Below, one piece after another: positions 11,825-21,900 of a stretch of DNA of 64,000 bases. Each line of letters starts with the position of its first letter. Position 1 is the stretch's first letter. Source of the DNA: Gracilariopsis chorda (Eukaryota > Rhodophyta > Florideophyceae > Gracilariales > Gracilariaceae). Where the stretch lies: assembly GCA_003194525.1 (NCBI GenBank), contig NBIV01000275.1, positions 1-64,000 on the forward strand, read 5' to 3'. Below the pieces are notes generated by a model. That model did no database searches. It was given only the letters and a program-made list of their open reading frames with translations, and was not told where the DNA came from. The position numbers and the translations under genes are program-made.

Positions 11825-12500
11825 CCCGGCCGTCTTCGTGTACTGTTTCAGCGAGAGTTCATAGTGAAACAATTCTTTTATCATTGCTTCACGCAAAATA
11901 CCGTAGATTGCTTGGTCACCTGAAATACTTGGCAATGGCATCGAGGCCTGATATTATGTTCGAAGCATTAATGTTGGCGAGATACGTACAAAACGTTTGT
12001 CAGAGGCACCTTGCACTGGCAAAAAGCGTGTTAAGATACTTGAAAGGAACAAAACAGCTTCTTCTCCACTTCCAGTCGGAAATTCGTGCTCTGTTGGAAG
12101 CATTCTGTGATACTGGAGTTGGTTGTCACAAAACTAGAAAGCCTACAACCGGCATTCTAGTGCAGGTGAATGGTGGGCCCGTGTTATGGATGAAGAAGAA
12201 GCAAACCATCATTGCTTTTTCTTCTGGAGAAGCTGAATACATTGCTCTCCCGGATTGTGGGAAGCTGCTAACGTGGTTATGAAAACTGTTTCGGGAGCTT
12301 CTAAACGGTAACATTGTTGACGATGAACCGAATGACATGTATCCGATTTGTATTAGTATTTAAAGCTCTACTGCAAATTATATTTTGAGTTTATCCAAAA
12401 CGTTTGAGAAATAAAACACACTGCACTGAATTACTGTCATGTTAAGCACCTTGTGAAGTCTAGAGTTCTAAATATCTCGCAGATACAAAAAATGCTTAAC
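11825..12500 (+). pseudogene. Copia E reverse transcriptase tail and RNase H remnant
   Basis: The plus strand reads YRRLLGHLKYLAMASRPDI, LAKSVLRYLKGTK, a CDTGVG stretch where RNase H has D.D.AG, KTRKPTTGILVQVNG, LWMKKKQTIIAFSSGEAEY and DCGKLLTWL. These are colinear with the equivalent part of copia D (17865-18300). In-frame TGA (12280) and TAA (12361) codons, plus later stops, make it nonfunctional. Everything from gag through most of the reverse transcriptase is missing. Confidence 0.85.
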
Positions 12501-12837
12501 CAGCGGACATTATTACAAAGGTTGTTTCTCAATACCCTTTATATAAATTTTCTTTTTTTGCACTTTTGAGTTAATTATTATACGACATTTCTGATCTATG
12601 TCTTTCCCTTTTTTTATGTTGTTACTGATTACAGAACTTATGAAGAATGACCCGGAAAAAATTAAATTTAAAAAAGGCTACAAATTTTTCTATTGAACGC
12701 CGAATTTATCCTACTAGGATTTTACTGGTGCAAGAGGTTTTTAACGGTAACCGTAAAGCTACAAATCTTTAGCATAGTTGTTTTCCTATATTTTTTGTTC
12801 CCAACGCAAAACATTTAGAGTTGTTCGCGAAGGATGA
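12501..12837 (+). other. AT-rich 3' region of copia E
   Basis: Noncoding AT-rich stretch between the RNase H remnant and the 3' LTR. The last bases before the LTR (GCGAAGGATGA) are purine-rich and could be the polypurine tract. No gene seen. Confidence 0.5.
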
Positions 12838-13020
12838 TGCGAGAGGTAGAGTTAGAGAGAGTTGCATTGTAGTTCTCTAAATTACAATGCAACTCCGAAC
12901 TGAGATTGCAATTGGTACTCCCTTTCAATTAGGCTTACAAGAAATTAGAAGATAGAGTCTATAAAGGAGGGGCCGGCGGCGCAGTCTGTGCTTTCTGTCG
13001 GCCACAAATTTGGTCTCACA
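12838..13020 (+). repeat. Copia E 3' LTR (183 bp)
   Basis: Begins TGCGAGAGG and ends GGTCTCACA, giving inverted ends TGYGAGA/TCTCACA. An 11-bp perfect inverted repeat lies at 12861-12871 and 12883-12893 (GTTGCATTGTA/TACAATGCAAC). A TATA box (TCTATAAAGG) follows at 12959. The downstream half matches the partial 5' LTR at 8960-9065. Confidence 0.7.
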
Positions 13021-13072
13021 GTGCCCTCCCTAATTGGTTAGGCTACCGTCGTACAAAAGCCTCGTGTCTGAT

Positions 13073-13111
13073 GCCGGTTTGAAACTGTAATGCACATACC
13101 ACACCCGTATC
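13073..13111 (+). repeat. Inverted repeat, left arm outer piece
   Basis: These 39 bases, starting GCCGGTTTGAAAC and ending ACACCCGTATC, are the reverse complement of 64000-63962. They are separated from the rest of the left arm (18940 onward) only by copia D and its duplicated GTATC. The repeat may extend further left; the right arm leaves the window at 64000, so this cannot be seen. Confidence 0.9.
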
Positions 13112-13247
13112 TGTAGACGGACGCAGAATTGTTCTGGTCCACTGATTTGAACGTGCGGCACGAGCCACACGTTCAAACAGTCTAAATAAAGGGCCCCCTT
13201 CTGTACCCCTTTGGATGGAAGGAGGCAGCGAGAGAGAAACAGCTACA
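13112..13247 (+). promoter_or_regulatory. Copia D 5' LTR with hairpin and mutated TATA box
   Basis: Contains a 13-bp stem (13142-13155 with 13168-13180, one bulged A). A TATA-like sequence follows three bases later and reads TCTAAATA here (13181-13188), but TATAAATA in the 3' LTR. A GGGCCCCC run and a G/A-rich end follow. Against the 3' LTR the differences are T/G at 13148, A/C at 13175 and C/A at 13182. Confidence 0.9.
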
Positions 13248-13265
13248 TGGTAGCATCGCACTGGG
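13248..13265 (+). other. Copia D primer-binding site
   Basis: TGGTAGCATCGCACTGGG starts directly after the 5' LTR. The TGGTAGC start would pair with a tRNA ending GCTACCA, as initiator tRNA-Met does in several eukaryotes. The related element C2 has TGGTAGCACTCGC at the same place and E has TGGTCATATCGC. The tRNA identity is inferred. Confidence 0.65.
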
Positions 13266-14549
13266 TGAACCGACACCCAGGCGATTATAGAGCCGTATAT
13301 ACAAAACATATCGATAACGGCCGCCGCCAAGCGCCCCATCAGCCTCAGCGCCAACAAATATAATCAAGAGCCTCACGAGTGCATCCCTGCGCCGCGCTAC
13401 CCTGACGCAGAAGTCCACCCCCTCGCCGCGGCGCCGCTCGTGCCCGCGGCGTCTACGCTGCGCGCCTAGGCGCTTCTACGCCGGATATCCGCCTGCGCGC
13501 CGCTTTACCTATAAGCCTTCCCATCCGACGCTGCGCCAAAGTTCTTTCTCTCCCCTCCCCTGTCCTGCGGCCGCGCTGCTTCAGAGTCCTACCGCCCTCA
13601 CGCTCCCCCTCCCCCCCCCGCCCGGCGAAGCACTACAAATCACCCCCCGCATCACTAAGGACGAAGAGCCGGCCCCCCCCCCCCCCCCCCCCCCCCTCCC
13701 GCCAGGCATTAAGGGCAAGTGTGCGCCCGCTCTGCCACCTTCCCCCCCGCGGACACTGACAAAGAAGAGTGTGCCCCCCCCCCCCGCCCGCACTCAAACA
13801 CAAACCCCCCGGCACTACACTACAACTGCTTACCTCTCCCTCTCACTCCTCAAAAACTGAGACCTACTACGCTACGCACTCTATCACAACCGGGTAAGAG
13901 CCGACCGTAAGACCTGAGTAAGGCCTCGCCACCGATTACCCCGTAAGGGAAGTTCGGCACATAAGACGAGAGAACAAAAGTCCCGAACAGGGCCTCCGCA
14001 GCTATTACCCCGGAAGGGAAGTTAGCACTTGGCCGAGCTAAGAGTTGCAAGCCGAGTACCGGTTGCGAATCGACTGGGGGCTTGAACTAAACTGGCGGGT
14101 TGCGCACTTGCCGTATAACCGGCTCCGCTGGGGTGAATTTTGCGCTCGTTCGGGGACAGGGTGTCTCGTCGTTCGGCCCGGACCCTAGTAAGGACAAGAA
14201 CTTTATACGGAGTACATCTCGCCGCGCAAGCAGCCGCAAGGATCTAGAGGGAGTGTATTGGTGAAGGCATATCTACTGGTCATTAACCATTCCCTGGACG
14301 ATCCGTACCTTACACGCACCTTAGTCCTGGATTGCGCAGGACATAGACAGGCAGCTGAAAGCGCACCTCACCGAGAGAGTCTAACTCGGAGCCAGGGGTC
14401 TGACCCTTAGGGTACCAGAGATAGTATCTCCTGTCAGTGGGCCCGGCTACTCAAAGAGTGGCAGAAGGATCCCCCGCCCGGTAGGGGACCTGTGAAGTAT
14501 ATAAACGATCTGCCCCTCTGGATAAGTCTCGCGTCGAGAACACTCCGCG
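13266..14549 (+). other. Copia D leader with poly(C) tracts
   Basis: A 1.3-kb untranslated leader. 13605-13800 contains several C homopolymers, the longest 24 C at 13673-13696. The conserved copia leader motif is at 14392-14445. There is no credible coding sequence; glycine-rich minus-strand frames here are translations of the C runs. Confidence 0.7.
14392..14445 (+). promoter_or_regulatory. Conserved copia leader motif (D)
   Basis: Begins CCAGGGGTCTGACCCTTAGG and continues with GAGATAGTATCTCCTGTCAG. It matches the motif in elements A, B, C2 and partly E. The D version can form the 5-bp hairpins ACCCT/AGGGT and GAGAT/ATCTC. It ends 104 nt before the gag ATG. Confidence 0.6.
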
Positions 14550-16547
14550 ATGGACACAGAGCGAGAATACGACAATAAAAGAATACCCCGACTACAGGGG
14601 AGCGCCGACTACTACACTTGGCGCATCTACGTAAGGGATCTCATGCACTCATCGCAATCCCTTTTCGTCCTCACTGAACCTCGACCCACCGAGGGAAGCG
14701 CAGCAACCCGAAAGCGCTGGGACGATGCCGATTGCAAAGCACGCTCCGTGATCGTGCAGAACCTTGGAACACAGCCGATTGTCGCTGTATCAGAACTCCT
14801 GGAAAGGGAGTACTGCTCCGCTTTGGAAGTGTGGACCAAACTAGAGGCCACATATAAGAAGGACAACATACAGTCAAAGTTGAACCTTCGCCAAAAGCTT
14901 AGCACCATGGCATATAAAGACGGTGAGGACATACAAAATCACCTCATTACCCTTGAAACCACTTTCTTAGAACTCGCACGCCTAGGCGACCCAGTGACAG
15001 ATAAGGAAAGGACCGCCACGTTACTTCGTTCCCTTCCAGAGTCACTGATGGACATCAAACTACTGGCTGACGCTACAAATATGGGATACGACCAGGTGGT
15101 ATCCCTAGTGCGATCAGAAATGGACCGTAGGGCTCATCGCCCAAACAACACTACGGCATGGAAACCAAACGACCACACACACCCATACCCGGCCGCAAAG
15201 AAGTCTTCACAAGGCAAAAGACAGCACACAAAGCCAAAGAAAAGAGGCGTAAAATGTTGGAACTGCGGGCGTATCGGACACATTCGTTCCAAATGCTGGA
15301 GGAAAACCAACAATAAGTCCTCGGAAACCACTCAAAACGGTAAAAACAAGAGCAATAACACAAACCGCTCGTGGGATTCAAACCGAAATGGGACTAACCA
15401 GCAAGGAAACCATCGACAGGATGCCAACCGCAACAACAACAACAACAACAACCACAACCAGCAAAACCAAAACCAAAACCACCGCGGATTCGTAGCGATC
15501 GCCAACGCCAGCGTATATTCCGAGCAACACACAACGACATGGTTGGACTCAGGGGCAAGTCACGTCTTCATCAAAGACAATTCCCTGTTCTGGGAATATC
15601 ACACAACCCCACCACAAACCGTGAATACTTGCGATAATACATCCGATAGCGTGGGACTTGGGAAAATAAAATTACCTTTCGGCGCAAACGGTGTGATGTT
15701 ACCAGCAAAGCATACCCCAAGCTTCGACTCCACTCTAATCTCCCTCTCCACTCTGGCATCACAAGTAGACGTCGAATTTTCCACTGAGGCAGAAACCAGC
15801 TTCATTATAAAGCACAAGAGCACAGGAGAGGTATTCTTCACATCAAGGCCAAAACACGGACTCTACCCACTTCCCAACCCCTCACCCTCCCCTATGGCTC
15901 ACATGGCAATGCGACAGATTGGTGACAACCCTCACGACTGGCATGAGAAACTCGGCCACCCTGGCCGAGACAAACTACTCAAGTGCGTTGAGACATCTCA
16001 CGGGGTACCACGATTCTCAAGTGAGGAGGTACGCAACATCATATGCAACCCATGCATACAAGCCGGAACAAAACGGGCTCCACTGCAACAAATTGAAAAA
16101 ACTGCGAGCAGGAACCTCGAACTCACTCACACCGATCTCAGCGGACCCATCACGCCACCTTCGCTGCAAGGATCGCGATATATGCAAGTCCTTATCGACG
16201 ACAGGACAAGGGCGAGTGCCATTTACTTCCTTAGTAAAAAGACACAATTCTTCCAATCCATTCATTGGTACAAGGCTCGCGCGGAAAACGAGGTGCCTCC
16301 GAATCGAATGTACCGCGTTCGCCTTGACGGGGCGGGTGAGAATCGCTCCGATGACTTCGTCACATATGCGATAGAGAATGGCATCATCCTTGAATTCACC
16401 CCACCATATGCGCATCAATCAAATGGCGTCGCGGAGAAGACCATTCAAGATCTTTGGAAAGTTGCCCGCACCTTCCCGTTTGAGTCCAAGTTACCACAGG
16501 AACTCTGGGAAGAGGCAATCTCTCACGCAAACTATCTTAGGAATTGA
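14550..16547 (+). CDS. Copia D gag-protease-integrase (665 codons, then TGA)
   Basis: Starts at the ATG MDTEREYDNKRIPRLQ and is open for 665 codons. In order: UBN2/copia gag body (residues about 10-200, with YYTWRIYVRDLM); CCHC knuckle CWNCGRIGHIRSKC near residue 236; an Asn/Gln-rich linker near 295-310; aspartic protease with LDSGASHVF near 332; pre-integrase DWHEKLGHPGRDKLL near 464; and an integrase core with THTDLSGP, VRLDGAGEN and SNGVAEKTIQDL supplying the D-D-E residues. The frame ends at TGA 16545-16547 inside YLRN-LPNQRVDMR, where relative C2 has NRLPNSRLDMR; CGA to TGA is the likely change. All catalytic residues up to that point look intact. Confidence 0.93.
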   Translation: MDTEREYDNKRIPRLQGSADYYTWRIYVRDLMHSSQSLFVLTEPRPTEGSAATRKRWDDADCKARSVIVQNLGTQPIVAVSELLEREYCSALEVWTKLEATYKKDNIQSKLNLRQKLSTMAYKDGEDIQNHLITLETTFLELARLGDPVTDKERTATLLRSLPESLMDIKLLADATNMGYDQVVSLVRSEMDRRAHRPNNTTAWKPNDHTHPYPAAKKSSQGKRQHTKPKKRGVKCWNCGRIGHIRSKCWRKTNNKSSETTQNGKNKSNNTNRSWDSNRNGTNQQGNHRQDANRNNNNNNNHNQQNQNQNHRGFVAIANASVYSEQHTTTWLDSGASHVFIKDNSLFWEYHTTPPQTVNTCDNTSDSVGLGKIKLPFGANGVMLPAKHTPSFDSTLISLSTLASQVDVEFSTEAETSFIIKHKSTGEVFFTSRPKHGLYPLPNPSPSPMAHMAMRQIGDNPHDWHEKLGHPGRDKLLKCVETSHGVPRFSSEEVRNIICNPCIQAGTKRAPLQQIEKTASRNLELTHTDLSGPITPPSLQGSRYMQVLIDDRTRASAIYFLSKKTQFFQSIHWYKARAENEVPPNRMYRVRLDGAGENRSDDFVTYAIENGIILEFTPPYAHQSNGVAEKTIQDLWKVARTFPFESKLPQELWEEAISHANYLRN

Positions 16548-18508
16548 CTACCAAACCAACGGGTAGACATGAGAGTCCCGTACACCCTGTGGTTTGGTGG
16601 GAAGCCTGACTTCGCCAACCTATTAAAGTTTGGACAGCCAGGACATGCGTTCATATACAGATCAGACACCGCACCGAATAAGAAGCTACTACCCCGGGCA
16701 CTTCCTGGTAACTTTGTTGGTATACAGAGTCCCCGCACTTTGTACAGGGTATACATCCCATCGACTGATAAAGTAATAAAGTGCCGCAAGGCAGACTTCA
16801 AAGTAAGCAAGGACAAACTACCATCCTTCAAAGACCTGATCGACTTCTCTTCCCTCCGAAGGCAGCATGCCGAGGTGAACATGGATGAAGATTCCGAGGA
16901 ACACCTCGATGCATCTCTGGCACACTGTCTCGTATCCTTCTCGCGCTCCGAAGGTCTTAGGGATGACGGCAGAGTCCCAAAGAACTTCGACGAAGCGCGG
17001 AAGATGAGAGGATGGGCCGAAGCTATCGACAGGGAGTACAATTCCTTGGTAGAAAGAGGGACATGGAGGCTTGTAGACAGGAAGCCTGGGGTGAAACCTT
17101 TACCATTCCTTTGGAGGTTCATTGCCAAACTCCTTTGCGAAGACCCACCTCGTATTCTACCTAAGCCAGGTTGCGTTGCACGGGGCGACATGCAACGCCC
17201 CTACATCGATTTTGACCCTGAGACTCTATACGCACCGGTTGCGAGACTCGAAACCATCCGCATGGTCTTTGCAAAAGCCGCAGCACAAGGCTTGATCTTA
17301 GAGACCATTGATGTGAGCAACGCGTATCTCTATGGTGATCTAGATGAGCCTCTTATCATGGAGCAACCAACTAATTCCTCTGGATCCTCCTTTCTCCCAG
17401 GAAAGGTTTGCTTACTCCTAAAATAGATATATGGAGCGAAACAAGCCGGACACATATGGGGCTCATTGATGCACAGCGATTTGATTCGCTTGGGATTCAG
17501 ACAGTCTACCACAGACAGTCGGCTATACCTGTACTCGTCCAAGAGTGGTACCCTAATACTCGTTATAGTCGTGGACGATATTCTTATGGCCTGCAACTCA
17601 TATAGTCTACTCCAGGACTTCAAGGCCGAGATGACAAACCTGTTCAAGGTTAAGCCCCTTGGTGAGGCAAAGTCATTTGTGGGGCTACAGATCGAGCGAA
17701 ACGACCAGGGCATTATGGTCACCCAGACTCGTTATATCGATAAGATAATAAAAGAGAACGGGCTTGGGAACTGTAACGTTTCTCAAACACCCCTGCCCAC
17801 CAAGGAAGATCTCACCAGCCGCCACGATGAATAGCGCGCCGTGTCTACAGGAACACACAACCGATAACGGAAGTTGGTAGGTTGTTTGATGTATTTGGCC
17901 GTGAACTCCAGGCCTGACATCATGGTCGCAGCCTCGATGCTGGCAAGGCAAGTCCATGACCCATGCTTGCGGCATGTTGGACTAGCGAAAAGAGTGTTAC
18001 GATACCTCAAGGTACGAAGGGTCTTGGCTTGTTCTATCCCTCTAACACTACGGCTCCAATGGAAGCGTATTGTGACGCTGATTGGGCTGGATGCCGCGAA
18101 ACGCGGAAGTCCACAACGGGAGTTATAATAATGGTGAACGAAGCACCAATTATGTGGACGACTAAGAAAAAATCTCTAATTACCCTGTCGTCTGGTGAAG
18201 ATGAATATGTGGCTATTTTGTACTGTGGGAAAATTGTGACCTGGCTCCGAAGACTGTTCTGGGAGCTGAGCGCTGAAAAGGTCCTTGACGATGAACCGGA
18301 CATTTATCCAATATCTACATATTCGGATAGCTCGATTGCACTGTCGATAGCTAAGAATCCGAGAGTCTTTGAAAGGAACAAGCAAATAGCTCTAAAACAT
18401 CACCATATCAAAGAGCTCGTTGAGACTGGAGTCATTGACATAAAGCCAATAAGGACAGACACGCAAGCCGCTGATATATTCAAAAAGTCACTCCCGGTGG
18501 AACGATAG
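16548..18508 (+). pseudogene. Copia D reverse transcriptase and RNase H, with stops
   Basis: Continues the same frame after the TGA: RVPYTLWFGGKPDF, WAEAIDREYNSL, CVARGDMQRPYIDFDPETLY, APVARLETIRMV and DVSNAYLYGDLDEPLIMEQP. The reverse transcriptase active site reads VVDDILMA near 17570, with both Asp present. TAG stops fall at 17424 and 17832 and a TAA at 17865. A frameshift near 18012 leads into RNase H (GTKGLGLFY, YCDADWAGCRETRKSTTG, TLSSGEDEY, YSDSSIALSIAKNP, KHHHIKELVETG). The final ORF ends at 18508. Four nonsense codons plus one frameshift across gag-pol make the element non-autonomous. Confidence 0.92.
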
Positions 18509-18798
18509 AAAGTTCTCACAGTATTATGTGGGCTTAGGAACAAAACATCCACTGAGTAAGTATGTGTATCTATATTGTCAAGGTAGCTAACGTTTGAGTT
18601 TGTTTTTACTTTTTGTTTTCGAATCCAGATATGTTAGTTTATTAGAGTCGCGAAAGGGGCCCGTACCTTTTCCTAGATTGCAGATTTTTACCTATTCGGT
18701 TTTTGCTGCAGTACAGGTTTTTAATGGCGGGTACCAAGACATCTAGTCTGTTAGACTTATTTCGCAAACTAAGCTGCTATCTTATTTTCGAGGGACGG

Positions 18799-18934
18799 TG
18801 TAGACGGACGCAGAATTGTTCTGGTCCACTGATTGGAACGTGCGGCACGAGCCACACGTTCCAACAGTATAAATAAAGGGCCCCCTTCTGTACCCCTTTG
18901 GATGGAAGGAGGCAGCGAGAGAGAAACAGCTACA
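18799..18934 (+). promoter_or_regulatory. Copia D 3' LTR with intact TATA box
   Basis: 136 bp, TGTAGACGG...CAGCTACA. The stem pair at 18835 and 18862 is G-C where the 5' LTR has T-A. The TATA box is TATAAATA at 18868-18875. GTATC (18935-18939) follows as the second target-site copy. Confidence 0.93.
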
Positions 18935-18939
18935 GTATC

Positions 18940-21900
18940 GGCCCCCTCCGATGCGCTCACGAATCCTCAAATGAGCATCAGTACTCAGGAGCTTCTGGAA
19001 TCCAGAATCTGGATACAGTCCGACGTTTCAAAGCTTGACCAACCTTTGTCACCTTCTGAACACTTACTGCAATCTGTGGTCCCACGACCATAAAGCTTGG
19101 AACATCACGTCCGCAGGACACCTACGTTTTTCTCGTTCCACATCATGTGAGAGGCGTGCAGCGACGTGCTGGACACATTCACGCCTTCGTAACAAGACGG
19201 GTCTCCATTCCTGCGGAACGGGAACCATCTTAACCCTTTAACCGGTACTGTACTGTTTACCTCTGGCAACCATTGTTTTATGCCAGTCACTTGGGTTGAG
19301 ACTTGGCGCACTTTACCATCGCGACGGTGGTCCAGCTCTGACCTTGCGCTCTTCACCGTCCCCAAACCAGTCATTCCCCGTAGAGGATAGTTTAAAAACG
19401 AACAGATTGTGTTGCTTGCATCAGTCATAAACACACAATAGAAGCAATCGCCTGTCTAGGTAAGGAACCGTCTGTTGTCAGTAACTACAATAGGCACAAC
19501 CAAACTTTCAGAACACTAGTCAAAACAGCTCGAAACGAGGTGCGAAAGTAGAATGCTAAGCCATACCCTTGATACTCGGAACGATGTGCGTCAGATAACT
19601 CTCCTGTTCCGTCCTGGGAGCACACTTTAGAAAAACAAATCCAAAGCATCGAATTGCTGGGACATCAACAGCTCGAGGCTGAGCTCTCTTGAACGGCTGA
19701 ACTTTACCATTGGTTAAACCGTTTACAGAAAGGGGGTGAGTCATGTTCAAAGCTTCATCATTCCTTTCTTGCGCATCGCCTCCACTTGCTGATAAGCACA
19801 CGCACATCAAGTAATTTTACACTGCCACGACTATGCAAAAGCAACAAAAAGAGATCATGGACCACACCTTGACGTCTACTCTCCAAGTCTAATACATGTG
19901 ATACGGTATAGTATGTTCAAACAGGGAACGAGTGTATGGTACAAAATCTTTTGTCCGCGGATGTTATCGCGTGTCAAGAAGCAGGTACGAACTGTGTCCG
20001 GCCTTCAAATTCGATGCTGCACCCGCTCTCGTGTACGTAGGACCTTGGCCGCACACAAGACATCTGAGACCCTTGTCATTTCTTTGTTTGACACCTTCCC
20101 AATTCGATGTCTTCAGTTTGCCTAGTCTAATTGCAGCATTTTCTCTCATCCTTCTGACAAATCCATTCCCTCTACACTGAAGTAGAAAAACAATTATCCG
20201 AGTCTACTTTCAAGCGCGTTGTGAACGGCATTCTTGCTGAAGATGACTCCATAAACATGGTTGTCAGCATGAATTGTGACGTTCACGGCAGAACACGATA
20301 CATGACTTCATCATTTCACACTCAGTGAAGAAGTGATGACGGAAAGGCAGCGAAATTCTTTCCAAACCCGCTTCTCCGGTCCCTTCAGGGGCATTCAAAT
20401 GGAGGGATTGTCTGTTTGTGCCCACATTTAGTTCACCCACCATACAAATGCTTCGTTCTTACGCAGTAAGACATGGACCAAAGCTCTTCACTGCTTTGGT
20501 TGCGTTTGAGAGCTCTCAACGGAGAACGGCGTTCCGTGGTTGTAAACCCAGTTTGAACAGCCAGGAGATATGCATGACATGTGGAGCTTCAAACAAACAT
20601 CCAGTACATCACTCTTGTACAAGTTCGTTCAAACGTCCTAAGGTCATGTCCTGCATCGATCTATTGCACAAATCGAAAAGAATTCCGAGGGTTGCTTTGC
20701 AACAACCACGCTAACGTTGAGGCGCATCTCTGGAACTAGTGACGACCAGTTACACACGGTTGAAAGTTGACATACGAGACTGGATCCAGTCATTCCTTGT
20801 TCACAGTTCATACAGGTTTTGCATTGTGGTTGTGCTCAAATGAAGTGGTGGCTCTATGGAAAGCCTTCCCTTTAGTTTCACGCTGCGTTCAAACATGAGG
20901 TTTACCGTCCTAGTGACAAGTCTTCATGTTCCCTAGTGACGCTTAACACGTGGTGCTTTACGCAGTGTTTGAGAGTTCGAAGCTGGTACTGGCACCACTC
21001 CGGAGTTCTTTCGCAGAATCCTGTGGTCAGCTTATTGAAAGCGGATTATGCATCGTTCGTTGTGCATTCTTGACCATTTTGGTTTGAACTCTCAAATCAG
21101 ATGATAAGAGAGCTTCGTAATCGGAGAGAAGCAGATATCGCCGGAAAAGAGTGACGGAAAGTAGACGACCAAATATTCAAGAGGTGGAAATGTCTGGAGC
21201 GCGGCGAGGTGATGGATTGGCATGGGAATCGTAGCAACCAAACTTCGAGTACGCTCTAAATCACCTTTTCAGTGGCAGAACTCTTCCCTGTTCCAGTTTA
21301 TCCCAAGTAAAACTCTTGCTTACGGCTTGTGGAAATCTGCACTTACAACCACTCCTGCTTCTATGGTACCAGACAGTCCAACACGGGGGCGAAGTGGGTT
21401 AGCACGTCAATGCGTAGAGGGTCGAACGCTCTCCGCAAGCTAAAGAACATGAGATCCGACGTAACCTTATCAGTTGTGGCAGTGCACTAAGTGCTCTCAC
21501 CCGCTCTGATTCCATTAACAAGCAAGATTCCCCCGAACTGTCAAGAATGGTCTTTCGTGCAATCGTGATGAAAATCGGGGCAAATCCGCTTCCAGTTGCC
21601 ATTTGCAATCACGAGAAACAGGAAGTAGGCGATCCATTGAGGAAAACTTGATATGCTCTCCGAAGTTTGCCCAGCCAGTTTCCTATTTCGTTCCCAACTT
21701 TTCCTCATCGAAATTGCCCTTTTGCCGATCAAGCGAAAGCGCGTCAGTATGCCGTGGGTATATTCTACCGATGATGTCCCAACGTAATCGTAGGCGATAG
21801 AAGTATTGGTGTCATGCCACCTCACCCGGCAAACGCTGCGTAGAAACACAAAGATATTGGACGCTGTGCTCGGTGAATTCGGTCCGAGCGGTGACCTTGG

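Larger units (their letters stand above)
13112..18934 (+). mobile_element. Copia D, complete LTR retrotransposon (5,823 bp)
   Basis: Bounded by 136-bp LTRs (13112-13247 and 18799-18934) with TGTAG...CTACA ends and flanked by GTATC at 13107-13111 and 18935-18939. Order: LTR, primer-binding site, 1.3-kb leader, gag-protease-integrase-RT-RNase H in one frame, purine-rich tract (GAGGGACGG, 18790-18798), LTR. The empty target site is preserved in the other arm of the inverted repeat (63962-63966). The coding region is now broken by four nonsense codons and one frameshift. The LTRs differ at 3 of 136 positions. Confidence 0.96.

Noticed and set aside
13581..13815. Glycine-rich minus-strand ORFs over the poly(C) tracts
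   Set aside because: Translations of homopolymer C runs, not proteins.
18799..18939. Copia D 3' LTR as part of the inverted repeat
   Set aside because: The right arm lacks the LTR; identity begins only after the GTATC duplication at 18940.
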